DNA from: Noviluteimonas gilva
GTDB taxonomy: Bacteria; Pseudomonadota; Gammaproteobacteria; Xanthomonadales; Xanthomonadaceae
Assembly: GCF_009740395.1 (NCBI RefSeq)
Contig: NZ_WOXT01000002.1
Coordinates: 682,001 to 746,000, forward strand
Reading direction: 5' to 3'
Length of the DNA stretch: 64,000 nucleotides
Shown here: positions 24,335-38,171 of the stretch, piece after piece
Numbering within the stretch: the stretch's first letter is position 1
Layout: each line of letters begins with the position of its first letter
Notes under the pieces: generated by a model
Seen by the model: the letters and a program-made list of their open reading frames with translations, nothing else
The model's database searches: none
Told to the model about the DNA's origin: nothing
Made by a program: the position numbers and the translations under genes

Positions 24335-25429
24335 ATGGCCCAGGTCAGCCTCGAGCAGGTCCGCAAGGTCTACCCCAACGGGTTCGTCGGCGTCGACGGC
24401 GCCACCTTCGACGTGGTCGATGGCGAGCTGCTGGTCCTGGTCGGGCCTTCGGGTTGCGGCAAGTCGACCTTGCTACGGATGATCGCGGGCCTGGAAGACA
24501 TCTCATCGGGCACGTTGCGGATCGGCGAGCGCGTGGTAAACGACGTCGCGCCGAAAGACCGCGACATCGCGATGGTCTTCCAGAGTTACGCGCTGTATCC
24601 GCACATGACGGTCGCCGAGAACCTCGGCTTCGGCCTGAAGCTGCGCGGCGCATCGAAGGCCGACATCGCCTCGCGCGTCGACGAAGCCGCCCGCGTGCTC
24701 GAACTCGGCAAGCTCCTCGATCGCAAACCTGCCGCGCTCTCGGGTGGGCAGCGCCAACGCGTTGCGCTGGGTCGCGCGCTCGTGCGGCATCCGCAGGTCT
24801 TCCTGCTCGACGAACCGCTCTCCAATCTCGACGCCAAGCTGCGCGCCGGCATGCGCGTGGAAATCGCGCGGCTGCATCGGCAGGTGGGCGCGACGATGGT
24901 CTACGTCACGCACGACCAGGTCGAAGCGATGACGCTCGGCCAGCGCATCGTCGTGCTGAAGGACGGGCACGTGCAGCAAATCGACACGCCGATGGCGCTG
25001 TACGACCGGCCGGCGAACCTGTTCGTCGCCACCTTCCTCGGCAGCCCGGCGATGAACGTGCTGCGCGGGCGGCTGGTCCGCAGCGATGGCCTGGCGCTCG
25101 ACCTGGGCGACGGACTGCGCGTCCCGATGGGCGAGGGCGCTTCGGTTCCCGACGCCTGGCTGCAGCGCGACATCGCGATCGGCGTGCGTCCCGAAAACCT
25201 GTTGCCTGCCACCGCAGGCGCCGGCGCCTTCCATTCCACGATCGAAATGATCGAGGCGCTCGGCAACGAAACCCTCGTGAACGTGCGCGTCGGCGCGCAG
25301 ACGCTGGTCTCGCGCATGCCCCCGCGCGAACTCCCGCCCCCCGGCCAATCCCTGCCGCTGTCGATCGCCCCCGGCCGCTGGCACGCCTTCGATGCGGCCA
25401 CCGGCGAGCGGCTTGCCCCAACGGGCTGA
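24335..25429 (+). CDS. ugpC: Sugar ABC transporter ATP-binding protein, UgpC/MsmK/MalK-type
   Basis: A 364-residue ABC ATPase. Visible are Walker [10 protein letters not shown], the Q-loop FQSYALYP, signature LSGGQRQR, Walker [17 protein letters not shown] and the H-loop VTHDQ. A C-terminal OB-fold regulatory domain (about residues 235-364, [10 protein letters not shown]) is typical of carbohydrate importers. It is the only ATPase in the locus, so it should drive the permease pair encoded at 18-19.9 kb; MsmK-type ATPases are often shared among several importers. It is divergent from bglB and shares the operator in between. Confidence 0.93.
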   Translation: MAQVSLEQVRKVYPNGFVGVDGATFDVVDGELLVLVGPSGCGKSTLLRMIAGLEDISSGTLRIGERVVNDVAPKDRDIAMVFQSYALYPHMTVAENLGFGLKLRGASKADIASRVDEAARVLELGKLLDRKPAALSGGQRQRVALGRALVRHPQVFLLDEPLSNLDAKLRAGMRVEIARLHRQVGATMVYVTHDQVEAMTLGQRIVVLKDGHVQQIDTPMALYDRPANLFVATFLGSPAMNVLRGRLVRSDGLALDLGDGLRVPMGEGASVPDAWLQRDIAIGVRPENLLPATAGAGAFHSTIEMIEALGNETLVNVRVGAQTLVSRMPPRELPPPGQSLPLSIAPGRWHAFDAATGERLAPTG

Positions 25430-25472
25430 GCGATTCGCACGGCCGAGGCGCCCACGGCGCCGGAGGCCTCGC

Positions 25473-25478
25473 TATACT
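25473..25478 (+). promoter_or_regulatory. Possible -10 box for smc
   Basis: TATACT lies 135 bases before the smc start in the 183-base gap after ugpC. No good -35 hexamer is found at 16-18 bases, so this is only a weak candidate. An imperfect GC-rich inverted repeat (about 25444-25469) just before it could end the ugpC transcript. Confidence 0.3.
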
Positions 25479-25612
25479 CGCGCGTAGTCACGATGACGCG
25501 ATCGTGCGCCGCCTGCCGAATCAATGGCTTGGCGGATGTTTCGAAGCGAATCTCTCACATACGGCGGCACGGGCCTTTAGGCTGCGTGCTGCAGGGGCCG
25601 AACGACCGCCGC

Positions 25613-28600
25613 ATGCGCCTGTCCACGATCAAGCTCTCCGGTTTCAAATCCTTCGTCGATCCGACCACGCTGCACCTGCCGACCAACATGACCGGCGTGG
25701 TGGGGCCCAATGGTTGCGGCAAGTCGAACATCATCGACGCCGTGCGCTGGGTGATGGGCGAAAGCTCCGCCAGCCGCCTGCGCGGCGATTCGCTCACCGA
25801 CGTCATCTTCTCCGGCAGCAGCTCGCGCAAGCCGGTGTCGCAGGCGACGGTGGAGCTGATCTTCGACAACAGCGACCACACGATCACCGGCGAGTTCGCC
25901 GCGTTCAACGAGATCTCGGTCAAGCGCACCGTCAGCCGCGACGGGCAGAGCATCTACGCGCTCAACGGCACCAAGTGCCGCCGCCGCGACATCACCGACC
26001 TGTTCCTCGGCACGGGCCTGGGCCCGCGCAGCTACTCGATCATCGAGCAGGGCATGATCAGCCAGATCATCGAGGCGCGCCCGGAAGACCTGCGCGTGTT
26101 CCTCGAAGAAGCCGCGGGCATCTCGAAGTACAAGGAACGCCGCAAGGAAACCGAAACGCGCATCCGCCACACGCGCGAAAACCTCGATCGCCTCAATGAC
26201 CTGCGCGAAGAAGTCGGCAAGCAGCTCGAACACCTGCGTCGCCAGGCCCGCCAGGCCGAGCAGTACCAGTCGATCCAGGCCGAGCGCCGCATCAAGGACG
26301 CCGAGTGGAAGGCGCTGGAATTCCGCGGCCTCGACGCGCGCGTGCAGGCGCTGAAGGAAAAGCTCGACAACGAAGAAACGCGCCTGCAGCAGCTCATCGC
26401 CGAGCAACGCGCCGCCGAGAGCAAGATCGAGACCGATCGCGTGCGCCGCGAAGAAGCCAGCGAAGCGCTGAACAAGGCGCAGGCCAACGTCTACCAGGTC
26501 GGCGGTACGCTCGCGCGCATCGAACAGCAGATCGCGCACCAGCGCGAAATGGCGCAGCGCCTGCAGCGCGCGCGCGATGAAGCGCAGAGCCAGCTCAGCG
26601 AACTGGGCTCGCACATCAGCGGCGACGAATCGCGCCTGACCGGCCTGCGCGACGCGATCGCGCAAGCCGAACCCGAACTCGAACGCCTTCGCGCCGACGA
26701 CACCGCGCGCCAGGACGCCCTGCGCGACGCCGAAGCCGCGCTCGCCGATTGGCAGCAGCGTTGGGATGCGCACACCAGGGCGCAATCCGAAGCCGCGCGC
26801 GCCGGCGATGTCGAACGCACGCGCATCGAACATCTCGATCGCCAGACGCTCGACGCCGATCGCCGTCGCGAACAACTCAGCACCGAACGTGCGAGCCTCG
26901 ATCTGACGTCGCTGTCGGAAATCTTCGCCGGCACGCAAGAACAGCACGACACGCAGAAGGCTTCGCTCGAAGGCCTGACCGCGCAGGTCGAAGAACGCAA
27001 GGCGGCGGTCACCGCCATGCAGGACCAGCAGCGCAGCGCGCAGAGCGAAATCGCGGACGTGCGCAAGAACGCGCAGGCCTCGCGTGGTCGCCTGTCGTCG
27101 CTCGAAGCGTTGCAGCACGCCGCGCTCGGCCAGGAACAGGGCGCCGCCACCGCGTGGCTCATGGCGCGCGGCCTCGATAGCGCAGCGCGCGTCGGCGAGA
27201 AGTTGCAGGTCGAATCGGGTTGGGAAAACGCCGTCGAAGGCGCGCTCGGCCAGTTGATCGAAGGCGTGTTGGTCGAAGCGCCCGAAGCGCTCGTCGAAGC
27301 CCTCGGCGACCTCGGCGAAGGCCGCCTGACGCTCGTGGATCCCGCGGGCGAAGACTTCCCGGTCGCACCGACCTCGCTTGCCGCGAAGGTGAAGGGCCCG
27401 GCCGCGATCCGTCGCCTGCTCTCGAAACTCCATGGCGCCGAAACGCTGGCCGAAGCGCGCGCACTCGTGCCGCAGCTGGGCGATGGCGAATCGGTGATCA
27501 CGCGCGCGGGCGAACGCCTCGGCGCCGGCTGGGTGCGCGTGGTGCGCTCCGGTGCGGCGAAGCAGGGCGCGCTGCTGCGTGAAAAGGAAATCCAGTCGCT
27601 GCGCGCGGAGATCGAAGACCTCCAGAAGCGCGAAGCGGTCCTCAACGAAACGCTGACGCGCCTGCGCGATCAAGCGTTGGCCGCCGAACAGCATCGCGAA
27701 GACGCACAGCGCGCGCTGTATCTCGCGCATCGTGGCGTGTCGGAACTCGCCGGCCAGTTGCAGAGCCAGCAGGGCAAGCTCGACTCGGCGCGCAATCGCA
27801 TCGAACGCATCGATGCCGAACTCTCGCAACTGATCGCCACGCTCGACGCGAGCCGCGAGCAGGCCCGCGACGCGCGCGGCAAGCAGGAAGACGCCGTCGG
27901 CCGCATGGCCGAACTCGAACAGACGCGCCAGGCGCTCGACGCCGAACGTCGCCGCTTCGCCGAAGCGCGCGACAACGCGCGCGTCGCCGCGCGCGAATCG
28001 CGCGACACCGCGCATGCGCTCGCGCTGACGGTCGAATCGCAACGCGCGCAGATCGTCGCGCTCGCGCAGTCGCTGGAACGCATGGGCAGCCAGCGCGGCC
28101 AGCTCGACTCGCGCCTGGGCGAACTCGCCTCGCAACTCACCGATGGCGACGCCCCGGTGCATGCGCTGGAAAGCGAACGCCAGGCGGCGCTGGAAGAACG
28201 CGTGCGCGTCGAAAAGGCGCTGGGCGAAGCACGCTCCACGCTCGAAGGCATCGACGCCGAACTGCGCGGCAACGAACAAACGCGCCACCAGCGCGACGAA
28301 CAAGCCATCGCGCAGCGCGACAAGATCGGCCAGCGCAAGCTCGACCAGCAGGCGCTCGTCATCAAGGCCGACCAGTTGTCGGCGGCGGTGGTCGAGGCCG
28401 GCTTCGTGCTGCAGGAAGTGATCGACACGCTCGCGCCGGACGCCGACGTCAGCGCGTGGGAAAAGACGGTCACCGACTTCGACGCCAAGCTGCGCCGCCT
28501 GGAACCGGTGAACCTCGCCGCGATCCAGGAACATGCCGAAGCCGCACAGCGCAAGGAATACCTCGACGCGCAGGACACCGACCTGTCCACCGCGCTGGAA

Positions 28601-29116
28601 ACGCTGGAAGAAGCGATCCGCAAGATCGACCGCGAGACGCGCGGCCGGTTCAAGGACACCTTCGACCGCGTGAACTCGGGCGTGCAGGAGCTGTATCCGC
28701 GCCTGTTCGGTGGCGGCCACGCGTACCTGGAACTCACGGGCGAGGACCTGCTCGACACGGGCGTGGCGATCATGGCGCGCCCGCCGGGCAAGCGCGTGTC
28801 GAACATCTCGCTGCTCTCCGGCGGCGAGAAGGCGATGACCGCGGTCGCCCTGGTGTTCGCGATCTTCCGCCTCAACCCGGCGCCGTTCTGCCTGCTCGAC
28901 GAGGTGGACGCGCCGCTCGACGAAGCCAACGTCGGCCGTTTCACGGCGATGGTCAGCGAGATGAGCGAAGCAGTACAGTTCCTGTTCGTCACCCACAACA
29001 AGGCGACGATGGAAGCCGCGCAGCAGCTCTCGGGCGTCACGATGCGCGAACCGGGTGTGAGCCGCCTGGTGTCCGTCGATCTCGCCGAAGCCGCGCGCCT
29101 GGCCGGCGCCGCCTAA
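25613..29116 (+). CDS. smc: Chromosome segregation ATPase SMC
   Basis: A 1167-residue SMC protein, the normal length. The N-terminal head has Walker A GPNGCGKSN near residue 32. Two long Glu/Arg/Gln/Ala-rich coiled-coil arms flank a globular hinge at about residues 510-640. The C-terminal head has signature LLSGGEKAM and Walker B FCLLDEVDAPLDEAN. With ScpA and ScpB (encoded at 8.6-10.3 kb) it forms the condensin that organises the nucleoid. The frame is open further upstream, but MRLSTIKLSGFKSF is the conserved start. zipA and ligA follow on the same strand, the xanthomonad order. Confidence 0.97.
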   Translation: MRLSTIKLSGFKSFVDPTTLHLPTNMTGVVGPNGCGKSNIIDAVRWVMGESSASRLRGDSLTDVIFSGSSSRKPVSQATVELIFDNSDHTITGEFAAFNEISVKRTVSRDGQSIYALNGTKCRRRDITDLFLGTGLGPRSYSIIEQGMISQIIEARPEDLRVFLEEAAGISKYKERRKETETRIRHTRENLDRLNDLREEVGKQLEHLRRQARQAEQYQSIQAERRIKDAEWKALEFRGLDARVQALKEKLDNEETRLQQLIAEQRAAESKIETDRVRREEASEALNKAQANVYQVGGTLARIEQQIAHQREMAQRLQRARDEAQSQLSELGSHISGDESRLTGLRDAIAQAEPELERLRADDTARQDALRDAEAALADWQQRWDAHTRAQSEAARAGDVERTRIEHLDRQTLDADRRREQLSTERASLDLTSLSEIFAGTQEQHDTQKASLEGLTAQVEERKAAVTAMQDQQRSAQSEIADVRKNAQASRGRLSSLEALQHAALGQEQGAATAWLMARGLDSAARVGEKLQVESGWENAVEGALGQLIEGVLVEAPEALVEALGDLGEGRLTLVDPAGEDFPVAPTSLAAKVKGPAAIRRLLSKLHGAETLAEARALVPQLGDGESVITRAGERLGAGWVRVVRSGAAKQGALLREKEIQSLRAEIEDLQKREAVLNETLTRLRDQALAAEQHREDAQRALYLAHRGVSELAGQLQSQQGKLDSARNRIERIDAELSQLIATLDASREQARDARGKQEDAVGRMAELEQTRQALDAERRRFAEARDNARVAARESRDTAHALALTVESQRAQIVALAQSLERMGSQRGQLDSRLGELASQLTDGDAPVHALESERQAALEERVRVEKALGEARSTLEGIDAELRGNEQTRHQRDEQAIAQRDKIGQRKLDQQALVIKADQLSAAVVEAGFVLQEVIDTLAPDADVSAWEKTVTDFDAKLRRLEPVNLAAIQEHAEAAQRKEYLDAQDTDLSTALETLEEAIRKIDRETRGRFKDTFDRVNSGVQELYPRLFGGGHAYLELTGEDLLDTGVAIMARPPGKRVSNISLLSGGEKAMTAVALVFAIFRLNPAPFCLLDEVDAPLDEANVGRFTAMVSEMSEAVQFLFVTHNKATMEAAQQLSGVTMREPGVSRLVSVDLAEAARLAGAA

Positions 29117-29135
29117 CCTCCACGGGGAGCAAGCG

Positions 29136-31957
<2,822 letters not shown>

Positions 31958-31967
31958 TACAACGCGC

Positions 31968-32918
31968 ATGACGCACGATGCGCTCCGCCTTCGCGCACGG
32001 CTGTACGCCACGCTGCGCGCATTCTTCGCCGAACGCGGCGTGCTCGAAGTCGAAACGCCCGTGCTTTCGCGCGCGGGCAACACCGATCCGAACATCGCGT
32101 CGTTCTCGCTCGAATTCTCCGGCCGCACCGACGGTGCACCGCGCACGCGCTGGCTGCGCACGTCGCCGGAGTTCCCGCTCAAGCGCTTGCTCGCCGAAGG
32201 CATCGGCGATTGCTACGAGCTCGGGCGCGTGTTCCGCGATGGCGAAGCAGGCGGTCGCCACAATCCCGAATTCACGATGCTCGAGTGGTATCGCGTCGGT
32301 CGCGATCATCGCTGGGTCGCGACGGAAACGGTCGACGTGATTCGCGCGGCGCTCGCGTTGGTCGAACGCGACGTGCGGGTGGTCGACATCGCGTATCGCG
32401 ATCTGTTCCGCGATCGCCTGGACCTCGATCCGTTCACCGCCGACGAGGCGCAGTTGCGCAACGCGCTCGGCGATGTCGTCATCGATCCGGCGGGTTTGGT
32501 GCGCGACGACTGGCTCGACTTGTTGATCACGCATCGCCTGCAACCGGCGTTCGACGCAGACACGGTCCATATCGTGCGCGATTACCCGGCCTCGCAATGC
32601 GCGCTCGCGCAGATCCGACACGACGATCCGCCGGTGGCCGAGCGCTTCGAAGTCTTCCTCGGCCCGCTGGAACTGGCCAACGGGTATCACGAATTGCGGG
32701 ATGCCAACGAGCAGCGCGCGCGTTTCGAACGCGACCAGGCGGTCCGAAAGGCGCGCGGACAGGCGGCGCCGCCCATCGACGAAGCGCTTCTGGCCGCGCT
32801 GGAGCGCGGTTTGCCGCCCTGCGCGGGTGTTGCGTTGGGCGTGGATCGGCTCATGATGGCGCTGCGGGGGACGGACCGGATCGGCGACGTGCTCGCCTAC
32901 GATTTCGCGCGGGCGTGA
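31968..32918 (+). CDS. epmA: EF-P lysine--tRNA-like ligase EpmA (GenX/PoxA)
   Basis: A 316-residue class II aminoacyl-tRNA-synthetase paralogue made of the catalytic core only, with no anticodon-binding domain, as in EpmA. Motif 2 is in [14 protein letters not shown] and [20 protein letters not shown]; motif 3 is in [15 protein letters not shown]. EpmA attaches (R)-beta-lysine to elongation factor P to relieve stalling at polyproline; EpmB and EF-P are not in the window. It begins 10 bases after ligA. The frame is open upstream, but the earlier candidate start lies inside ligA. Confidence 0.93.
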   Translation: MTHDALRLRARLYATLRAFFAERGVLEVETPVLSRAGNTDPNIASFSLEFSGRTDGAPRTRWLRTSPEFPLKRLLAEGIGDCYELGRVFRDGEAGGRHNPEFTMLEWYRVGRDHRWVATETVDVIRAALALVERDVRVVDIAYRDLFRDRLDLDPFTADEAQLRNALGDVVIDPAGLVRDDWLDLLITHRLQPAFDADTVHIVRDYPASQCALAQIRHDDPPVAERFEVFLGPLELANGYHELRDANEQRARFERDQAVRKARGQAAPPIDEALLAALERGLPPCAGVALGVDRLMMALRGTDRIGDVLAYDFARA

Positions 32919-32998
32919 CGCGCCTGAGTCCAACGTTCGCCTTGACCCCGCATTCAGCGATCCGGGAAAGTGCGCGCAGGAAATCGAGGGCTCCATCG

Positions 32999-33709
32999 AT
33001 GCCAACCAGCGCCTCCCGCGTTCTGCTCGCCGGCCTCATGGCCGTCGCGCCTGCGTCGGCGCAGCAGTTCCGCACGGCCGAACCCTATCCGGGGAATCGG
33101 CCCGACATCGTGCGCTGCGAATCTTCGAAAGGCCGTGCGGTGTCGTGCAAGGCCGACACGCGCGGCGGCGCGCGCCTGGTACGTCAGTTGTCGCGCAGCC
33201 CGTGCGTCGAAGGCGAAACCTGGGGCGTGCGCGAAGGCGAAGTGTGGGTGCGTGGCGGATGCCGCGCGGATTTCGGCCTGGGCGATACGAAGGTCGTCGC
33301 GCCGGGCCCGCAGTTCCTCAAGTGCGAGGCCAACAACACGGTGTCGCGTCGTCATTGCCCGGCGTTGACGATCGGCGGCGTGCAGTTGATCCGCCAGTTG
33401 TCGAAGTCGCAGTGCATCCAGCACAGCACGTGGGGCTACGATCGCAACAGCGTGTGGGTGTCGCAGGGCTGTCGCGCGGAGTTCCAGATCGGCGAAGGTC
33501 GCGCGGCGGAAGAGAAACTCGGCCCGCAGCAGGTGCGTTGCGAATCCGACCGCGGCCGCGAACGGCGTTGCGAAGTCGGTGTGTGGCAGGGCGCGCGCAT
33601 GACCAAGCAGTTGTCGAAGTCGCCGTGCGTGCAGAACCACAGCTGGGGTTGGGACCAGCGCGGCGTGTGGGTGAGCCGCGGCTGCAGAGCAGAATTCACA
33701 GTCTGGTAG
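32999..33709 (+). CDS. Exported DUF3011 protein with three cysteine-rich repeats
   Basis: A 236-residue secreted protein with a signal peptide ([12 protein letters not shown] to ASAQQF). The mature part is three repeats of about 60 residues of the DUF3011 type, each with four cysteines. The spacing is C-x9/10-C-x18-C-x18-C and is exact in all three repeats, with a conserved RQLSKSPC core and a [10 protein letters not shown] end. Twelve cysteines in an exported protein suggest six disulfides. The function is unknown; relatives are common in xanthomonads. GAGGG lies 8 bases before the ATG. A palindromic repeat follows the stop. Confidence 0.85.
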   Translation: MPTSASRVLLAGLMAVAPASAQQFRTAEPYPGNRPDIVRCESSKGRAVSCKADTRGGARLVRQLSRSPCVEGETWGVREGEVWVRGGCRADFGLGDTKVVAPGPQFLKCEANNTVSRRHCPALTIGGVQLIRQLSKSQCIQHSTWGYDRNSVWVSQGCRAEFQIGEGRAAEEKLGPQQVRCESDRGRERRCEVGVWQGARMTKQLSKSPCVQNHSWGWDQRGVWVSRGCRAEFTVW

Positions 33710-33711
33710 CG

Positions 33712-33767
33712 CCCCCCATCCCCCTTCCAAGGGGGGATCAAGCGCGCAAAGCGCGCTTGAGGGGGAT
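33712..33767. repeat. REP-like double palindrome, family B
   Basis: Two hairpins lie side by side. CCCCCTT (33720-33726) pairs with AAGGGGG (33729-33735), and TCAAGCGCGC (33738-33747) pairs perfectly with GCGCGCTTGA (33751-33760) around AAA. The ends (ATCCCCC and GGGGGAT) are also complementary. It fills the gap between the DUF3011 gene and mtnA and looks like a mobile intergenic palindrome; only one copy is in the window. Confidence 0.6.
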
Positions 33768-33795
33768 AAACCCCCGAGGCTTTAAACTCCCCGAC

Positions 33796-34851
33796 ATGGA
33801 CGATTTCGACTACGCCCGCTACGACCGCATCCGCCCCATCCGCTGGACCGGCGATGCCCTGGAACTGCTCGATCAGCGCAAGCTGCCGTTCGATACCGAA
33901 TACCTGACCTGCCGCACGAGCGACGACGTCGCCGCCGCCATACACGCGCTCGCCGTCCGCGGCGCGCCGGCGATCGGCATCGCGGCGGCCTGGGGTGTCG
34001 TACTCGCCGAACGCGACATCGAAGCGACCGACGCACGCGATGCCGGCGCCAAGCTCGAACCCGCGCTGCAACGCCTCAACGCCGCACGCCCGACCGCGGT
34101 CAACCTGGCCTGGGCGCTCGCCCGCATGCGCGCGGCGCTCGCACGCGCCGACCACGATTGGCGCGGCGCGCTCGAACGCGAAGCCGAAGCGATCGATACC
34201 GAAGACCTCGCCGCCAACCGTCGCATGGGCGCGCTCGGCGCATCGCTCATCGAACCGGGCAGCGGCGTGCTTACGCATTGCAACACCGGCTCGCTCGCGA
34301 CCGCCGGTTTCGGCACCGCGCTCGGCGTGATCCGCGCGGGTGTCGCGCAGGGCCGGATCGAGCAGGTGTTCGCGGGCGAAACGCGCCCGTGGTTGCAGGG
34401 CGCGCGACTGACCGTGTGGGAATTGCAGCAGGACGGGATCGACGCCACGCTCATCGCCGACTCGGCCGCCTCGCACCTGATGAAGACCGGCAAGGTGCAG
34501 TGGGTGGTCGTCGGCGCCGACCGCATCTGCGCCAACGGCGACACCGCCAACAAGATCGGCACCTATCAACTCGCGATCGCCGCCCGCCACCACGGCGTCG
34601 GGTTCATGGTGGTGGCGCCGTCCTCGACCGTCGACATGGCCACGCCCAGCGGCGAGATGATCGAAATCGAGGAGCGCGACGCCGCCGAATTGCACGTCGT
34701 CGGCGGCAGTCGCACGGTGGCCGAAGGCATCGACGCCTGGAATCCGGTGTTCGATGTCACGCCGCACGACCTGATCGATGCGATCGTCACGGAGCGGGGT
34801 GTGATCCGTCGGCCTGACGCAGCGTCGATGCGGGCCGCGTTCGGTGCTTGA
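33796..34851 (+). CDS. mtnA: S-methyl-5-thioribose-1-phosphate isomerase MtnA
   Basis: A 351-residue isomerase of the methionine salvage pathway that converts methylthioribose-1-phosphate to methylthioribulose-1-phosphate. Catalytic C162 ([12 protein letters not shown]) and D242 ([21 protein letters not shown]) are present, as is [13 protein letters not shown] near the start. The close relative eIF2B-alpha lacks this pair, so the enzymatic role is safe. TTGAGG (33757) and TTTAAA (33781), 18 bases apart, could form its promoter, which would give a very short leader. The GTG of the next gene overlaps its end by 8 bases. Confidence 0.96.
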   Translation: MDDFDYARYDRIRPIRWTGDALELLDQRKLPFDTEYLTCRTSDDVAAAIHALAVRGAPAIGIAAAWGVVLAERDIEATDARDAGAKLEPALQRLNAARPTAVNLAWALARMRAALARADHDWRGALEREAEAIDTEDLAANRRMGALGASLIEPGSGVLTHCNTGSLATAGFGTALGVIRAGVAQGRIEQVFAGETRPWLQGARLTVWELQQDGIDATLIADSAASHLMKTGKVQWVVVGADRICANGDTANKIGTYQLAIAARHHGVGFMVVAPSSTVDMATPSGEMIEIEERDAAELHVVGGSRTVAEGIDAWNPVFDVTPHDLIDAIVTERGVIRRPDAASMRAAFGA

Positions 34852-35320
34852 CCACGCGCTGCGCGCGTACTTCGAGGAAGACGACGGCTCGCTCCCCGAG
34901 GTCGACATCGCGTTCGCATCGGACGCCGGGTTGCTCCAGGCCTTCGACCTGCTGTACTCACTTTCCTCAGCCAACGTTGCGTCCGGCGAGGCGCACATCC
35001 ACGAGCGCGAGCAGGCGCGCGACCGTCGATTCGAAGGCCCCGAGGACGCGCGGCGGATGTTGGCCGGGCAGGTCGATCCCTTCCACGTCCTGCTCGCCGA
35101 CATCGACGTCGCAGGGCAACGCATTCCCGACCTCGGCGTCTTCGTTTTCCCCGGAAGACTGTGCCTGGACTACCGCATGGGGCAGGCGTGGACCGACGCC
35201 CGGATCGACGCATTGCTGCAACTGCTCGTCCAACTCGAGGCACTCGGCGGCCGGGTTTCCGTGCCGGGGTGGGAGGACAGTGGCGAAGACGAATTCAGGA
35301 AGGCCATCGAGGCCCTCTAA
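34844..35320 (+). CDS. Hypothetical protein
   Basis: A 158-residue acidic protein that I do not recognise. It is probably soluble, with no signal peptide or membrane helix. Features seen are an acidic N-terminus ([16 protein letters not shown]), a central [21 protein letters not shown] charged stretch and a hydrophobic [12 protein letters not shown] strand-like segment. The GTG start at 34844 overlaps the end of mtnA by 8 bases, which suggests translational coupling. A second frame over the same span (34848-35324) codes for Arg/Ser/Thr-rich sequence of shadow type and is not favoured. Existence is likely; function is unknown. Confidence 0.6.
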   Translation: MLDHALRAYFEEDDGSLPEVDIAFASDAGLLQAFDLLYSLSSANVASGEAHIHEREQARDRRFEGPEDARRMLAGQVDPFHVLLADIDVAGQRIPDLGVFVFPGRLCLDYRMGQAWTDARIDALLQLLVQLEALGGRVSVPGWEDSGEDEFRKAIEAL

Positions 35321-35367
35321 GTGATTGTTTCTGGATAGAAAAAACCGGCGTTGAGGGAGGGCTTTCG

Positions 35368-35376
35368 TGCTAGAAT
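35368..35376 (+). promoter_or_regulatory. gyrA: Extended -10 promoter of gyrA
   Basis: TGCTAGAAT is a good extended -10 element (TGn followed by TAGAAT), 37 bases before the gyrA start. A TTGAGG at 35351 is too close (14-base spacer) for a standard -35, which fits with reliance on the extended -10. Confidence 0.5.
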
Positions 35377-35413
35377 TCTGGCCTTCGCGCACTCCTTAGA
35401 AAAAGCCCACCGA

Positions 35414-38047
<2,634 letters not shown>

Positions 38048-38070
38048 TCGCGCGAGTGCGCAAACGCATT

Positions 38071-38100
38071 CGACGACGCCGCCTCCGGGCGGCGTCGTCG
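38071..38100 (+). terminator. Hairpin terminator after gyrA
   Basis: CGACGACGCCGCC (38071-38083) pairs without mismatch with GGCGGCGTCGTCG (38088-38100) around TCCG, 23 bases after the gyrA stop. The 13-bp GC-rich stem with a stable tetraloop is strong. The following bases are TATCC, not a T-run. Confidence 0.75.
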
Positions 38101-38171
38101 TATCCGGCGCATGATTCGTGAATCGCAGGGCGACGGCCAGTCGCCGCACACACAAAACTTAGGGGTCGATC

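Noticed and set aside
34848-35324. Alternative 158-codon frame overlapping the hypothetical gene after mtnA
   Set aside because: Its Arg/Ser/Thr-rich text is typical of a shadow frame; the 34844 frame has a balanced composition and starts by coupling to mtnA.
35351-35376. TTGAGG with TAGAAT as a standard gyrA promoter
   Set aside because: The spacer is only 14 bases; the extended -10 alone explains the signal better.
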